From Phocaeicola_A sp045647865 (GTDB lineage Bacteria; Bacteroidota; Bacteroidia; Bacteroidales; Bacteroidaceae): a stretch of DNA of 64,000 nucleotides. Under the pieces are notes generated by a model. It was not told where the DNA came from, did no database searches, and saw nothing but the letters and a program-made list of their open reading frames with translations. The stretch is taken from the NCBI GenBank assembly GCA_045647865.1, contig JAZRMW010000027.1, positions 62,001-126,000 on the forward strand. Reading direction: 5' to 3'. Numbering within the stretch: position 1 is the stretch's first letter; the number at the start of each line of letters is the position of its first letter. Below, one piece after another: positions 37,401-44,607 of the stretch. Both the position numbers and the translations under genes were made by a program.

Positions 37401-37811
37401 TGTTTCCGGCTGATATATATAAGAGATGGAAACGGCTATAGCCATGACTACTAAGTTGAGCAACAAGAACACTCGTATGGTACCCCACATTTTTCCCAAC
37501 AGATATTCTGCATTACTTAAGGGACGAACGTAAAAAACCTCTGAAGTATCGAGTTGCTTGTCGCGTTTCAAATATTCTGAAGCCAAAAAAATGGAAACTA
37601 TGGCCTGTGCCACATTGAAATAGAGCATCAAGTTATAGGCTGCCAACGAAGGGATGCTGTTGAATGCATGTTGGTTCGTTTTCAGTAGGGCATTTGATGC
37701 TCCGATGATGAACAGGACGGACAAGGTGGCGAACACCTTAAAAAACCAGCTTCTGAATAGTAGCTTGGATTCATATTTTGAGACGGATAGTATGTTGTTC
37801 AGAAATATCAT
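34452..37811 (-). CDS. ABC-2 permease with large M1-peptidase-like part and golvesin-like C-terminal domain
   Basis: An 1119-residue protein. Residues 1-270 hold seven helices in ABC-2 permease style (ALLKTNQHAF, FNVAQAIVSIFLASEYLKRDKQLD, VFYVRPLSNAEYLLGKMWG). Residues 300-400 resemble the N-terminal beta domain of M1 aminopeptidases, and ESYWYPRPG with the following region fits an M1-like core, but no HExxH zinc motif is present; the matching area reads FSIIEVPAHFAGYSRTW. Residues 603-625 are a basic Arg/Gly-rich tract (KGQKKRRKE...RGGGRGGRRGG). The last ~150 residues (GWNLIDTYGLIGDTLVVRLTDE and ITADAVKLV) match the golvesin/xanthan-lyase C-terminal fold. It directly follows the ATPase gene and is its probable membrane partner, with the extracytoplasmic part acting as a binding rather than a proteolytic module. 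Confidence 0.82.
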   Translation of the reverse strand: MIFLNNILSVSKYESKLLFRSWFFKVFATLSVLFIIGASNALLKTNQHAFNSIPSLAAYNLMLYFNVAQAIVSIFLASEYLKRDKQLDTSEVFYVRPLSNAEYLLGKMWGTIRVFLLLNLVVMAIAVSISYIYQPETVSPLSFILYFLILNIPTLIYIIGLSTFLMLIIKNQALTFVILLGYIGLTLFYIGDKCYYLFDYMGFNIPLLKSTITGFADLQSLIIHRVLYLLLGFGFILCSISLFRRLPNSPRALYPWRAASAVFLLAAIGCMYHHISQYIQKENFQQHLVALNNQHVTDPKMELDSCKIEVVQKEEILTFKANISATPIKAAETFTFTLNPGFHVTSVSMNGEALQFKRQEHLLWITFPYEVQADERVNFNIEYNGIVDERICYLDIPEELLIEQEKFMNTFNIGKRYAYQTEEYTLLTPESYWYPRPGVCYSDQSPDWQQSYFTNFKLAVTPNNGLSAMSQGKREMGADSLTTYFTPEYPLQSLSLIIGDYKNYSIEVEGTEYAVWYIDGHDFFSEELSLIKDTIPFIIDDVRYSYERLVNMYYPFNRFSIIEVPAHFAGYSRTWTQAQEQMQPEMVLVPEKMYNNWRFDVKGQKKRRKEGNQRGGGRGGRRGGSMTDYDIEMNIMRDMLLFMMDQNAGMDFRTGQMGRNSITMKESPFYIFPQMYNFRYNIYSTEWPVANRLIELLLQDNSGRNNNWMRNINGLSDDEKSLMLMQTNTFKELQNSIEHRELINNLIKLQGKRLFLNAERNLGVQAFRDTLFEHISNNEFRNLSFESLLDTLGHIADTDLRSQLKEWNKKAELAEFIIGTPNVTRIETETQEIYQAEIIITNKSDRAGSVNLKLQFWSNNGDDQFFNGQEKPTEWIIDFNPHETKRIVSHWEENPGTFIVNTLFSKNLPAQVTLRNNRVEEVYTITEEGEYLLSEQFLSNKEEIIVDNEDSALFTLSVPPPSGYLEEWINKNSEEESFKYVGINEWRSPARWTMTTDQNYYGESIRSAAIIRSGKGNQYAEWKIPVPSAGRYELYYHVRRPEQLRRENRWGRKKYYYHFVVTSEADDYEAKAEINMRRADDGWNLIDTYGLIGDTLVVRLTDESELNMITADAVKLVKK

Positions 37812-37846
37812 CTGTAAAATGTACTTTGTGGTTGATTCTCTTCAAT

Positions 37847-38743
37847 TTAATCATTCATCCATAGGTCGAGCTTGCTCTCCATGAAATAGACGTAAGCATG
37901 TTCCAAGTTCGGAGTGAACGGTTCGGCATTGTTGTATCCGACCATTTCATCGGCAACAACCTGGATTTCCCAGTTTCTTCCTCGTGGAATGGTGGATATG
38001 ACAGGGTATTGGCGACTTATTTGCTTGTAGTCCTCGTTGTTTACACATAGTCTCCATACTTTGCCTTCTGCCCGTTTGAGCATTTCTTCGGGAGAACCTT
38101 TGAATGATACTTGCCCTTTGTTGAGCAGGGCCATGTCAACACAAGAACTGGAAATGTCTCCGACAATGTGCGTGGATAGTATGATGGTGATGTCGTTTCC
38201 ACTTGCTTGAGTCAGCAAATTACGGAAACGGATACGCTCTTCAGGGTCAAGACCTGTAGTCGGTTCATCCACAATGATGACTTTAGGTTGGTGGATGAGA
38301 GCCTGTGCAATGCCTAATCGACGCTTCATACCTCCTGATAACTTCGATGCATAGCGTTCGCGTACTTCGTAAAGTCCCACTTGTTCCAGCATGTCTGCTA
38401 CTGCCTGTTTGCGCTTTGTGCTATTAGTCATTCCCGATAAGCGTGCTGCGTAATCGAGATATTCTATAACTTTGTATTTTGCGAAGAAACGGAAATCTTG
38501 TGGTAAGTAACCTAAAATGCGTCTGACTTCGCGGCGCTCTTTCAATAGATTGTAACCATACATTTCCACTTCACCACTCGTTGGTTCCATTAGAGCTACC
38601 AATATGCGCATCAAGGTAGATTTACCCGCACCATTAGGTCCCAATAGACCAAACATGCCTGAAGGAATCTCTAAGTTGATGTCTTTCAGCGCATGATGTC
38701 CGTTTGGATATATTTTGTTTAGGTTTTTTATGACAATAGACAT
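37847..38743 (-). CDS. ABC-2-type ABC ATPase heading the RND-ABC operon
   Basis: A 298-residue ATPase with Walker A GPNGAGKST (35-43), Q-loop LGYLPQDF, signature LSGGMKRR, Walker B VIIVDEPTTGLD, then PEERIRFRNLL, switch His in LSTHIVGD and a C-terminal regulatory tail of about 80 residues. This is the DrrA/CcmA-like class that drives ABC-2 exporters. It is first in a run of seven same-strand genes with short spacers (35, 55, 66, 39, 30 and 147 bases), so it probably opens the operon. The ATPase half of the 1563-residue fusion is its closest relative in the window. Confidence 0.94.
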   Translation of the reverse strand: MSIVIKNLNKIYPNGHHALKDINLEIPSGMFGLLGPNGAGKSTLMRILVALMEPTSGEVEMYGYNLLKERREVRRILGYLPQDFRFFAKYKVIEYLDYAARLSGMTNSTKRKQAVADMLEQVGLYEVRERYASKLSGGMKRRLGIAQALIHQPKVIIVDEPTTGLDPEERIRFRNLLTQASGNDITIILSTHIVGDISSSCVDMALLNKGQVSFKGSPEEMLKRAEGKVWRLCVNNEDYKQISRQYPVISTIPRGRNWEIQVVADEMVGYNNAEPFTPNLEHAYVYFMESKLDLWMND

Positions 38744-39124
38744 GGGTCTTGCTGTATATTAATTATGCTTATAAGATATAAATATCATAAAATGGTTTAA
38801 CGGGCATCCTCTTTAATTTGAAGATTTTTGAAAAAAATGATAGACAAGGTTGAAGCCTTGTAAAAAATGTAAATCCTTTTATTAGGTTGTATGCAGAATT
38901 TACATTTTGTCAAATGTATATTTTGTTTTATAAGAATAACGTATTTATGTCAGTGTGAGCAAATAAATGCGTACAAGCCAAGGATTTTTGATAATAGAAA
39001 ACTAATTATCTGATTATTAGTATAATATAGGAAGTTGTGCTCAAAAATACCATCAATTATAGAACAGGTATTCAGCTCGTTTATGAGAATTTGGATACGA
39101 AGAGAGGAACGTGTCGATGAATTT
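38744..39124. other. AT-rich regulatory region upstream of the RND-ABC operon
   Basis: Non-coding and AT-rich. A dyad TACATTT-TGTC-AAATGTA lies at 38901-38918; read on the minus strand its right arm also supplies TACATTTG, a TAnnTTTG-type -7 box, so a repressor at the dyad could block the promoter. I found no -33 TTTG at the right distance. A related dyad, TACATTTTG / CAAAATGTA (39452-39477), spans the stop of the next operon. Confidence 0.45.
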
Positions 39125-39176
39125 CTCCTAAAGTTGCGATTAGCTTCTCCTAAAATTCTGCAGACTTGCTCCTAAA
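39125..39176. repeat. CTCCTAAA repeated at 22-bp steps (array B)
   Basis: CTCCTAAA occurs at 39125, 39147 and 39169, exactly 22 bp apart, with a later inverted copy TTTTAGGA at 39233-39240. The intervening bases are less conserved than in arrays A and C, and the dyad form is weaker. It lies between two export operons, about 380 bases upstream of the RND-ABC operon start. Confidence 0.55.
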
Positions 39177-39379
39177 ATCTCTTAGGTAGGGTAGGAAAAT
39201 TTCTTTGGTTGGTCAGAAAAAATACAGTGGAATTTTAGGATTGGTTAAGCGGGGAGTATAGTCCTGTTTTATGTTGGTTAAAAGTTGTTTTTATCTGGAT
39301 TTTCTGCTCCAAAATGATGTTTTTTTAATGTAGAAGAAGAATTTCTATCGATTTTTCTCTTCCAGAAATCGTTTTGATG

Positions 39380-39435
39380 CGTATAAATATACAGAACAAG
39401 GGGTAATTCTTAGCTTTATTCTGTATATTTATACG
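39380..39435. repeat. 17-bp perfect inverted repeat after the ABC-2 operon
   Basis: Arms CGTATAAATATACAGAA (39380-39396) and its exact complement (39419-39435) with a 22-base loop. It begins 26 bases past the stop of the minus-strand gene at 39461 and probably folds at the 3' end of that operon's mRNA. No T-run follows on the minus strand, so it is not a textbook terminator. Confidence 0.7.
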
Positions 39436-39460
39436 GATTAAAGAGTCAATATACATTTTG

Positions 39461-40612
39461 TTAATTGTCAAAATGTAAGTGCTTTTTCGATTTTCCTAAT
39501 TTCTTGTAAGGGATTAATGCTGTTAAAAAGTAAATGCCAGCTTGTATCCATAGGGCAAACCATTCGGTACGAACTTCGAGTAAGGAGGCTCCCATGCTAT
39601 TGATGCGGACGTATCCGTTGATGCCGAAAGTGGATGGGAAGAACCATGAAAATACTTTCCATGGGGTCGGAATGTTGCTCTCTGGCCACGATATGCCTGA
39701 AAGAAAAAGTAGGGGCACGGAAGTGAAGACGAATAGCAACATACAGGCTTCACGATTGGGAACCAAGCGTGCAAGTGTCAAAGCAAAGAAGATGCAGGAG
39801 AGAAGATAAGGAAAGATGAATAGTGCTAATGTGGTAGCATTGGCCAATTGAGGGAGGCTGAAAAGATATGGAACTCCTATCAGTATCCAAGCTGATGTGG
39901 TTGATGTCACTAATAGATAAGCAAGAGCTCGAGCGGTCAGTCTGGAAACAGAGAATGCTTGAGAAAGAGGGAGACGGTGGTCTCGGTCAGTACCAGCAGT
40001 AAGTCCTGCTCCCAATAGCAATGTCTGTTGGATTATGAGAATCAATACGGCAGGGATGAGGAATGAAGCGATACCTGTTTGTGGATTGTATAAGGCGATG
40101 TCCTTGTATCGGATGGGGACAGTGTTGATTGCAATCTCGCGTGGAGTCGCTCCAGATAAAAGTTGGGCTTGAATCGTGTGGTTCATCTGTAGAGATACGT
40201 CGGTGCAGGCCATTAACAGTGCTTTGTAGTAGAGTAGTCCGCTCATGTCGCAGTAGAGGGTGATGTGAGCTTGACGTCCCGAATGTAGTTGATGGCTGAA
40301 CTTGGAAGGCAGATAGATGATGCCGTATGCATCACCTTGCTTCATCAGTTGTTTGGCTTCGTTCATGTTGTTGGTTCGGAGGATGATGTTGACATCGGGT
40401 GTCGCATCTGTCATTCGCAGGAATTGTCGGCTTTGTGATGTGTCCGACAAATCTACGGCTACGACAGGGACTTCACGTACCGTTTCGTTATTATAGATAA
40501 AGGTATAGAGAAGGGGATATCCTAAGGGAACCAATAGCAAGAAGATGAGTAATCCTTCGTCGTGAAAAATACGCTTCAACTCTTGAAGAAGAAAGGAAAA
40601 GAAGGTTGGCAT
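39461..40612 (-). CDS. ABC-2-type permease (YhhJ/YbhR-like), second of pair
   Basis: A 383-residue exporter permease with an N-terminal helix (LLIFLLLVPLGYPLLYTFI), a large extracytoplasmic domain (about 45-170) containing VPVVAVDLSDTSQSRQFLRM and DAYGIIYLPSKFSHQL, then five or six C-terminal helices with FLSGISWPESNIP and FPSTFGINGYVRINSMGA. This is the ABC2_membrane_3 layout seen in YbhS/YbhR. It pairs with the homologous gene upstream (40685-41857). No ATPase is encoded in this operon. Confidence 0.88.
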   Translation of the reverse strand: MPTFFSFLLQELKRIFHDEGLLIFLLLVPLGYPLLYTFIYNNETVREVPVVAVDLSDTSQSRQFLRMTDATPDVNIILRTNNMNEAKQLMKQGDAYGIIYLPSKFSHQLHSGRQAHITLYCDMSGLLYYKALLMACTDVSLQMNHTIQAQLLSGATPREIAINTVPIRYKDIALYNPQTGIASFLIPAVLILIIQQTLLLGAGLTAGTDRDHRLPLSQAFSVSRLTARALAYLLVTSTTSAWILIGVPYLFSLPQLANATTLALFIFPYLLSCIFFALTLARLVPNREACMLLFVFTSVPLLFLSGISWPESNIPTPWKVFSWFFPSTFGINGYVRINSMGASLLEVRTEWFALWIQAGIYFLTALIPYKKLGKSKKHLHFDN

Positions 40613-40684
40613 GGCGATAAATGTTTAGGAAATATAGAAGGTCAGACAAATGTCTTATTTGCATGAATATAAATAGGATGTCTT

Positions 40685-41857
40685 TTATTCAATATATTCA
40701 TAGGTAATCATTGCCCGTTTTAATTTTCCTAAAAAGGGTAGAGGTAGTAGGGCAAAAATAATTAGGGCAATATATTCTCCCAAAGAATAAAGTATTGGGT
40801 ATCCATTGAGTGCTTCGTTGGTATAGATGAGAAAATAATGGCGCAAAGGGAATAAATTGTTAAGGGCCTGAAGGGATGGGCTCATGGCTATGGCTGGGAA
40901 TGTGAATCCTGAAATGGAGAATGATACGACTCCCCATAAAGAAGCGATACTCATGGCCATACGCATCCATGGGATTACCGATATCAGGAATATTCCAAGT
41001 CCTTGAGAAGCTATGACCAACAGGAAAGAGGCTAATAACATAGGAATAGGACCGCTGTATAAAGGAAATTGAAGGATGCCATATAGCCAAATGTTGTAGA
41101 GTAGGGCCATGATGAAAAACACAAAGGTTTGCGGTAATAATTTCCCCAATAGGGCAGCAAGTATCTGCCCGTTGGCTTGTCGGAGCCAACGGTGTGCACT
41201 TCCCCTTTTTAGTTCTGTGCCTATGGAATACACCGTGACCAACAGGACCATTAGTGAAAGTATGCCGGGTAGCAAGGTGTTGTTGAGATATACCGAATAG
41301 TTGAGCCAAGGATTGTGTAACGGGTGCGTCTCCAATAGAATCGGTTGGAGTATGGGTGTGGTTTGCCATGGCATGGAACCGTGGGCATAGAGGGAGGCTT
41401 GTTGTATGGCGGCTCCTGTCAGTTCGGACAAGGTACGCATGTCTTCGTAAAGTAGTGAACCAGCAATCAGATAGGCATAATTCAGATAGAAAGAGACAAT
41501 GGGTTGTCTGCCTGATAAAGCTTGTGCTTCCAATCCTTCAGGAATATAATAAAATGCGTAAATCTTACCTTGTCTCATGGCGCTTTCTGCTTGGGCTGCA
41601 TTGGGGTAGTGTGCGATGATATCAGTGTGTTGGAATGCTCCGAGGTTGCGGATGACGTTTCGCGAAAAGGCAGATTCATCCATGTTTACAATGCCACAGG
41701 GTAGTTTGGTTGGTAATCCAGCCGACATCAATGTGGTGAACAGTACATAGCATAACAAGGGAGGGAATATTATGCTTGGGAGATAGAGCGGAACGTATAT
41801 CATACGAAACCATTCGCGTCGAGCAGTGCGGAGTATTTCAATTTTCATAACCATCAA
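40685..41857 (-). CDS. ABC-2-type permease (YhhJ/YbhS-like), first of pair
   Basis: A 390-residue permease with the same plan: N-terminal helix (about 20-45), an extracytoplasmic domain with LPCGIVNMDESAFSRNVIRNL and KIYAFYYIPEGLEAQ, then a helix bundle with SISGFTFPAIAMSPSLQALNNLFPLRHYF. Its start overlaps the adaptor stop by 4 bases (41854-41857), so translation is probably coupled. With the next gene it would form a heterodimeric exporter like YbhS/YbhR. Confidence 0.88.
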   Translation of the reverse strand: MMVMKIEILRTARREWFRMIYVPLYLPSIIFPPLLCYVLFTTLMSAGLPTKLPCGIVNMDESAFSRNVIRNLGAFQHTDIIAHYPNAAQAESAMRQGKIYAFYYIPEGLEAQALSGRQPIVSFYLNYAYLIAGSLLYEDMRTLSELTGAAIQQASLYAHGSMPWQTTPILQPILLETHPLHNPWLNYSVYLNNTLLPGILSLMVLLVTVYSIGTELKRGSAHRWLRQANGQILAALLGKLLPQTFVFFIMALLYNIWLYGILQFPLYSGPIPMLLASFLLVIASQGLGIFLISVIPWMRMAMSIASLWGVVSFSISGFTFPAIAMSPSLQALNNLFPLRHYFLIYTNEALNGYPILYSLGEYIALIIFALLPLPFLGKLKRAMITYEYIE

Positions 41858-42849
41858 TCCATATTAATGACGAGACTCATTCCTGGACGTAATCCTGTAA
41901 TCCTTTTTAAGGGTTTGGCTTTTACTTCAAAAGTTTTCAGATTGTACTCTCCAGTTATCTTGGTGGCTTTCCATGCTGCGTATGTTCCCATATCCTTCAG
42001 ATAAGTCACTTGCATGGGAATCTGTATGTCCAATGCAGGTGAATAAGCGTTGAAAAGGGTGCCAATGGGAAACTTCTGCAAACGATCTTCGCGTACATTA
42101 AAACTACCCCATAATTGCTCCATCAATGTGATGCTCATGATGGGAGCTCCGCTTCCTATTAGTTCGTCACGTTGGGGATAGATGACGGATACTTCGCCGC
42201 TCATAGGGGCGAGCAGAACTGTCTCTGCCACGTATGACTCAACTTCGTCTAATCCGCCTTGGGCTTGTTGGACTTGGGCGGTAGTGATTTCTTTATCCTC
42301 TTTTTGAGCACCTTTCTGAGCCATTTCGTATTGTAATTGGGCGGCCTTTGTGGTTGCTTTCATGGCTTCGAGGTTGGCTAATGCCTCATCGTGTTGTTGG
42401 GCAGTTGTTACTCCCTCTTGATAAAGGCGGTTGATACGGTTGTAGGTTTTTTCTGCAATCTGTAGTCCTGCAATAGCTTTTTGCCACATTTCATAAGCGG
42501 ACAGAAGAATCTCACGTCGGGCAGGCGTATGGCTTTTTTCGTTCAGAGCTTCAGCCGCAGAACGGATGGCTTCAGCTTGTATGAGTTTAGCTTCTACGTC
42601 AGGGGCTGTAAGAGTGACAAGGGTGTCCCCAGGTTGTACCCAGTCGCCTTGTGTGACGTAGAATTTCAATATGCGTCCGGGTACTTTGCTGGATACACGG
42701 TATTCATCAGCTTCAGCTTCGCCTTCAATATATTCTTTGTCTCCTCCCATAAATAGCAGTCCAATGGCCGAAATGAATAGTATAACGGTAATGAGGATAA
42801 CCAATACGTAAATGGTATTGCGTTGTTGGAATTTGTCTTGTGAATCCAT
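41854..42849 (-). CDS. Periplasmic adaptor (YbhG/HlyD type)
   Basis: A 331-residue adaptor starting MDSQDKFQQRN; the longer frame to 42960 would overlap the TolC gene and adds a non-homologous leader. It has an anchor helix (TIYVLVILITVILFISAIGLLFM), lipoyl half YRVSSKVPGRILKFYVTQGDWVQPGDTLV, coiled coil (about 85-215), lipoyl half AETVLLAPMSGEVSVIYPQRDELI and C-terminal GLRPGMSLVINMD. It links the ABC-2 permease pair to the TolC channel encoded 20 bases upstream. Confidence 0.93.
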   Translation of the reverse strand: MDSQDKFQQRNTIYVLVILITVILFISAIGLLFMGGDKEYIEGEAEADEYRVSSKVPGRILKFYVTQGDWVQPGDTLVTLTAPDVEAKLIQAEAIRSAAEALNEKSHTPARREILLSAYEMWQKAIAGLQIAEKTYNRINRLYQEGVTTAQQHDEALANLEAMKATTKAAQLQYEMAQKGAQKEDKEITTAQVQQAQGGLDEVESYVAETVLLAPMSGEVSVIYPQRDELIGSGAPIMSITLMEQLWGSFNVREDRLQKFPIGTLFNAYSPALDIQIPMQVTYLKDMGTYAAWKATKITGEYNLKTFEVKAKPLKRITGLRPGMSLVINMD

Positions 42850-42869
42850 AATTGTTAATTGTTTATATG

Positions 42870-44330
42870 TTATAATTCCCCTTTCGCTTTTTGGAGAATC
42901 GTTTCTGTCATTTGGATGTTTATCAGTGCATCTATATGTGCGGATTGGGCAGAAAACCATGCGGTTTGTGCTTCCATGACTTGAAAGGATGGGATGATGC
43001 CTTCTTTGAAACCTAAATTTGCAATGCGTAGGTTTTCTTGGGCTTTTCCTATGTTCCGGTTGGTAAGGTTTAATCGTTTGTACGCTTCTTTGGATTGATA
43101 AACTGCTTGTTGGATTTGTAAAGTGACGAGTTCTTTGGCTTCTTCCAACTCGTATTGGGCGATGTGGGCCTCTGCTTGGGCCTTTTTGATTTTATAGACA
43201 CCCTCACCCCAGTGGAATAGGGGTACGTTCACCAAAATTCCGATATTCCACGTCCCTCTGAACTTTCGTTCAAAACCGTTCAGAAGTGATGGGTTGCTGA
43301 AGATAAAGTTTCCTGTTAATGCTATTGACGGGAGGTGCTCAGATTTGGCTAAACGGATTTTCTCTTGATAGATGTGGGTTGCTAATGTCAAACATTGTAG
43401 TTCGGGACGGAGTGATTGTGCTAAGGAGATATCCTCTTTGGGGTGGGTCTTTGATGCAGAAGAGGAATAAAGATTTTCGTCGCTTAAGCGGATGGAATCA
43501 TAGAGTGGAAGGCCGCAAAGTTGACAAAGATTCATTCTGCTTAATGCCAATCCGTTTTCAACTTGCGACAGAGTCATTTCTGCTTCATTGACTTTAACTC
43601 CTACGGCCAGTTTTTCTGCATGTGTAGCCATACCAGCATCCACTAATTTATAGATGTCATTTTCTAATGTTTTGACTAAATTGAAATAGTCTTCTGCCAA
43701 TCTTTTCTTGTAAGTCAATGATAAAACTTGCCAATAAGCTTCATCGGTGGCTAAGATAATGGATTGGCGCTTTTGTTCGTATTCCCAGCCTGCTACTTCA
43801 TGGAGTTGTTTGGCAATGAGGTTATAGGCCGTTATCTTGCCACCCATGTATATTGGTTGTGTCAAATTGATGGTACCACCCCAAATGTCCCGTGTATCCG
43901 TACGTAAGAAATCATTGATTCTTTGTCCGAAGGAGTTCAAAGGAGAGACGATGTCTGTTTTTTCGATTAATTGTAACAATGAAGCCCAATTGGGTGGAAG
44001 TATATTGGATACTTGTAATATGCCATCCTTTAGTTGTTCCTGTAATGAGGTTCCTAGTTGGGATAAGGCTTGTTCTTGTCTGTTGCTGAGCAATGATATG
44101 GAGTTGCTGTTGTGCATATAGGTTCCCGTAAAGCTTAATTTGGGAAGGAGGTTGGTGTGTGCTGCTTTTTGTTCATAGTGTGCAGCCGTTTCCTTCTTAT
44201 GACCAATAAGTATTCCTTTGTTGTTATGAAGTGCCAGAGTACGGCAACTGTCTAAAGACAATAAGTGTTGGGCTTTGCCTGATGTAGCAAAGAGCATGAG
44301 AAATGTGAAAGATAGGAGATTCTTGTTCAT
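42870..44330 (-). CDS. TolC-family outer-membrane efflux channel (3 of 3)
   Basis: A 486-residue channel starting MNKNLLSFTFLMLFATSGKAQ (signal peptide); an in-frame ATG 13 codons upstream is less likely because it buries the signal. The first OEP repeat has LLSLDSCRTLALHNNKGILIGHKK and the second ends with EGIIPSFQVMEAQTAWFSAQSAHIDALINIQMTETILQKAK. It heads the third export operon (TolC, HlyD, ABC-2, ABC-2) and is divergent from gdhA across a 277-base region. Confidence 0.93.
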   Translation of the reverse strand: MNKNLLSFTFLMLFATSGKAQHLLSLDSCRTLALHNNKGILIGHKKETAAHYEQKAAHTNLLPKLSFTGTYMHNSNSISLLSNRQEQALSQLGTSLQEQLKDGILQVSNILPPNWASLLQLIEKTDIVSPLNSFGQRINDFLRTDTRDIWGGTINLTQPIYMGGKITAYNLIAKQLHEVAGWEYEQKRQSIILATDEAYWQVLSLTYKKRLAEDYFNLVKTLENDIYKLVDAGMATHAEKLAVGVKVNEAEMTLSQVENGLALSRMNLCQLCGLPLYDSIRLSDENLYSSSASKTHPKEDISLAQSLRPELQCLTLATHIYQEKIRLAKSEHLPSIALTGNFIFSNPSLLNGFERKFRGTWNIGILVNVPLFHWGEGVYKIKKAQAEAHIAQYELEEAKELVTLQIQQAVYQSKEAYKRLNLTNRNIGKAQENLRIANLGFKEGIIPSFQVMEAQTAWFSAQSAHIDALINIQMTETILQKAKGEL

Positions 44331-44530
44331 GATATGCGTAGGTATGTTTACTGATTTTTTTCTTTTCAAACAAATGTGTTCCCTTTTGGTTTTCGTTATT
44401 TGTGGCTTTGTCTTCTATACCTTATATTATATATAAAGGGATATTTGTGGTTATAAAAGACCTTTTTTGTGCCAGTTTGTTGTGTTTGTTTACAAAATGA
44501 CAGTTTGAAGAGAAAAATACATGGAAAATA

Positions 44531-44561
44531 TTTGTTGGTTCAGTTTTAATCGCTATCTTTG
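44531..44561 (+). promoter_or_regulatory. gdhA promoter
   Basis: TTTG (44531-44534), a 19-base spacer, then TATCTTTG (44554-44561), an exact fit to the Bacteroidetes -33/-7 consensus. The leader to the gdhA ATG would be about 40 bases. Confidence 0.85.
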
Positions 44562-44607
44562 CCCGTGAAATGATAACATTTTATCATTAAACCTTAATAC
44601 TTGAGCT

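Noticed and set aside
34452..37811. Active M1 aminopeptidase
   Set aside because: No HExxH motif or downstream zinc-binding Glu could be found in the peptidase-like region.
38744..39460. Small genes in the 717-base region between export operons
   Set aside because: Only short AT-rich frames without start signals; the region holds dyads, array B and an inverted repeat instead.
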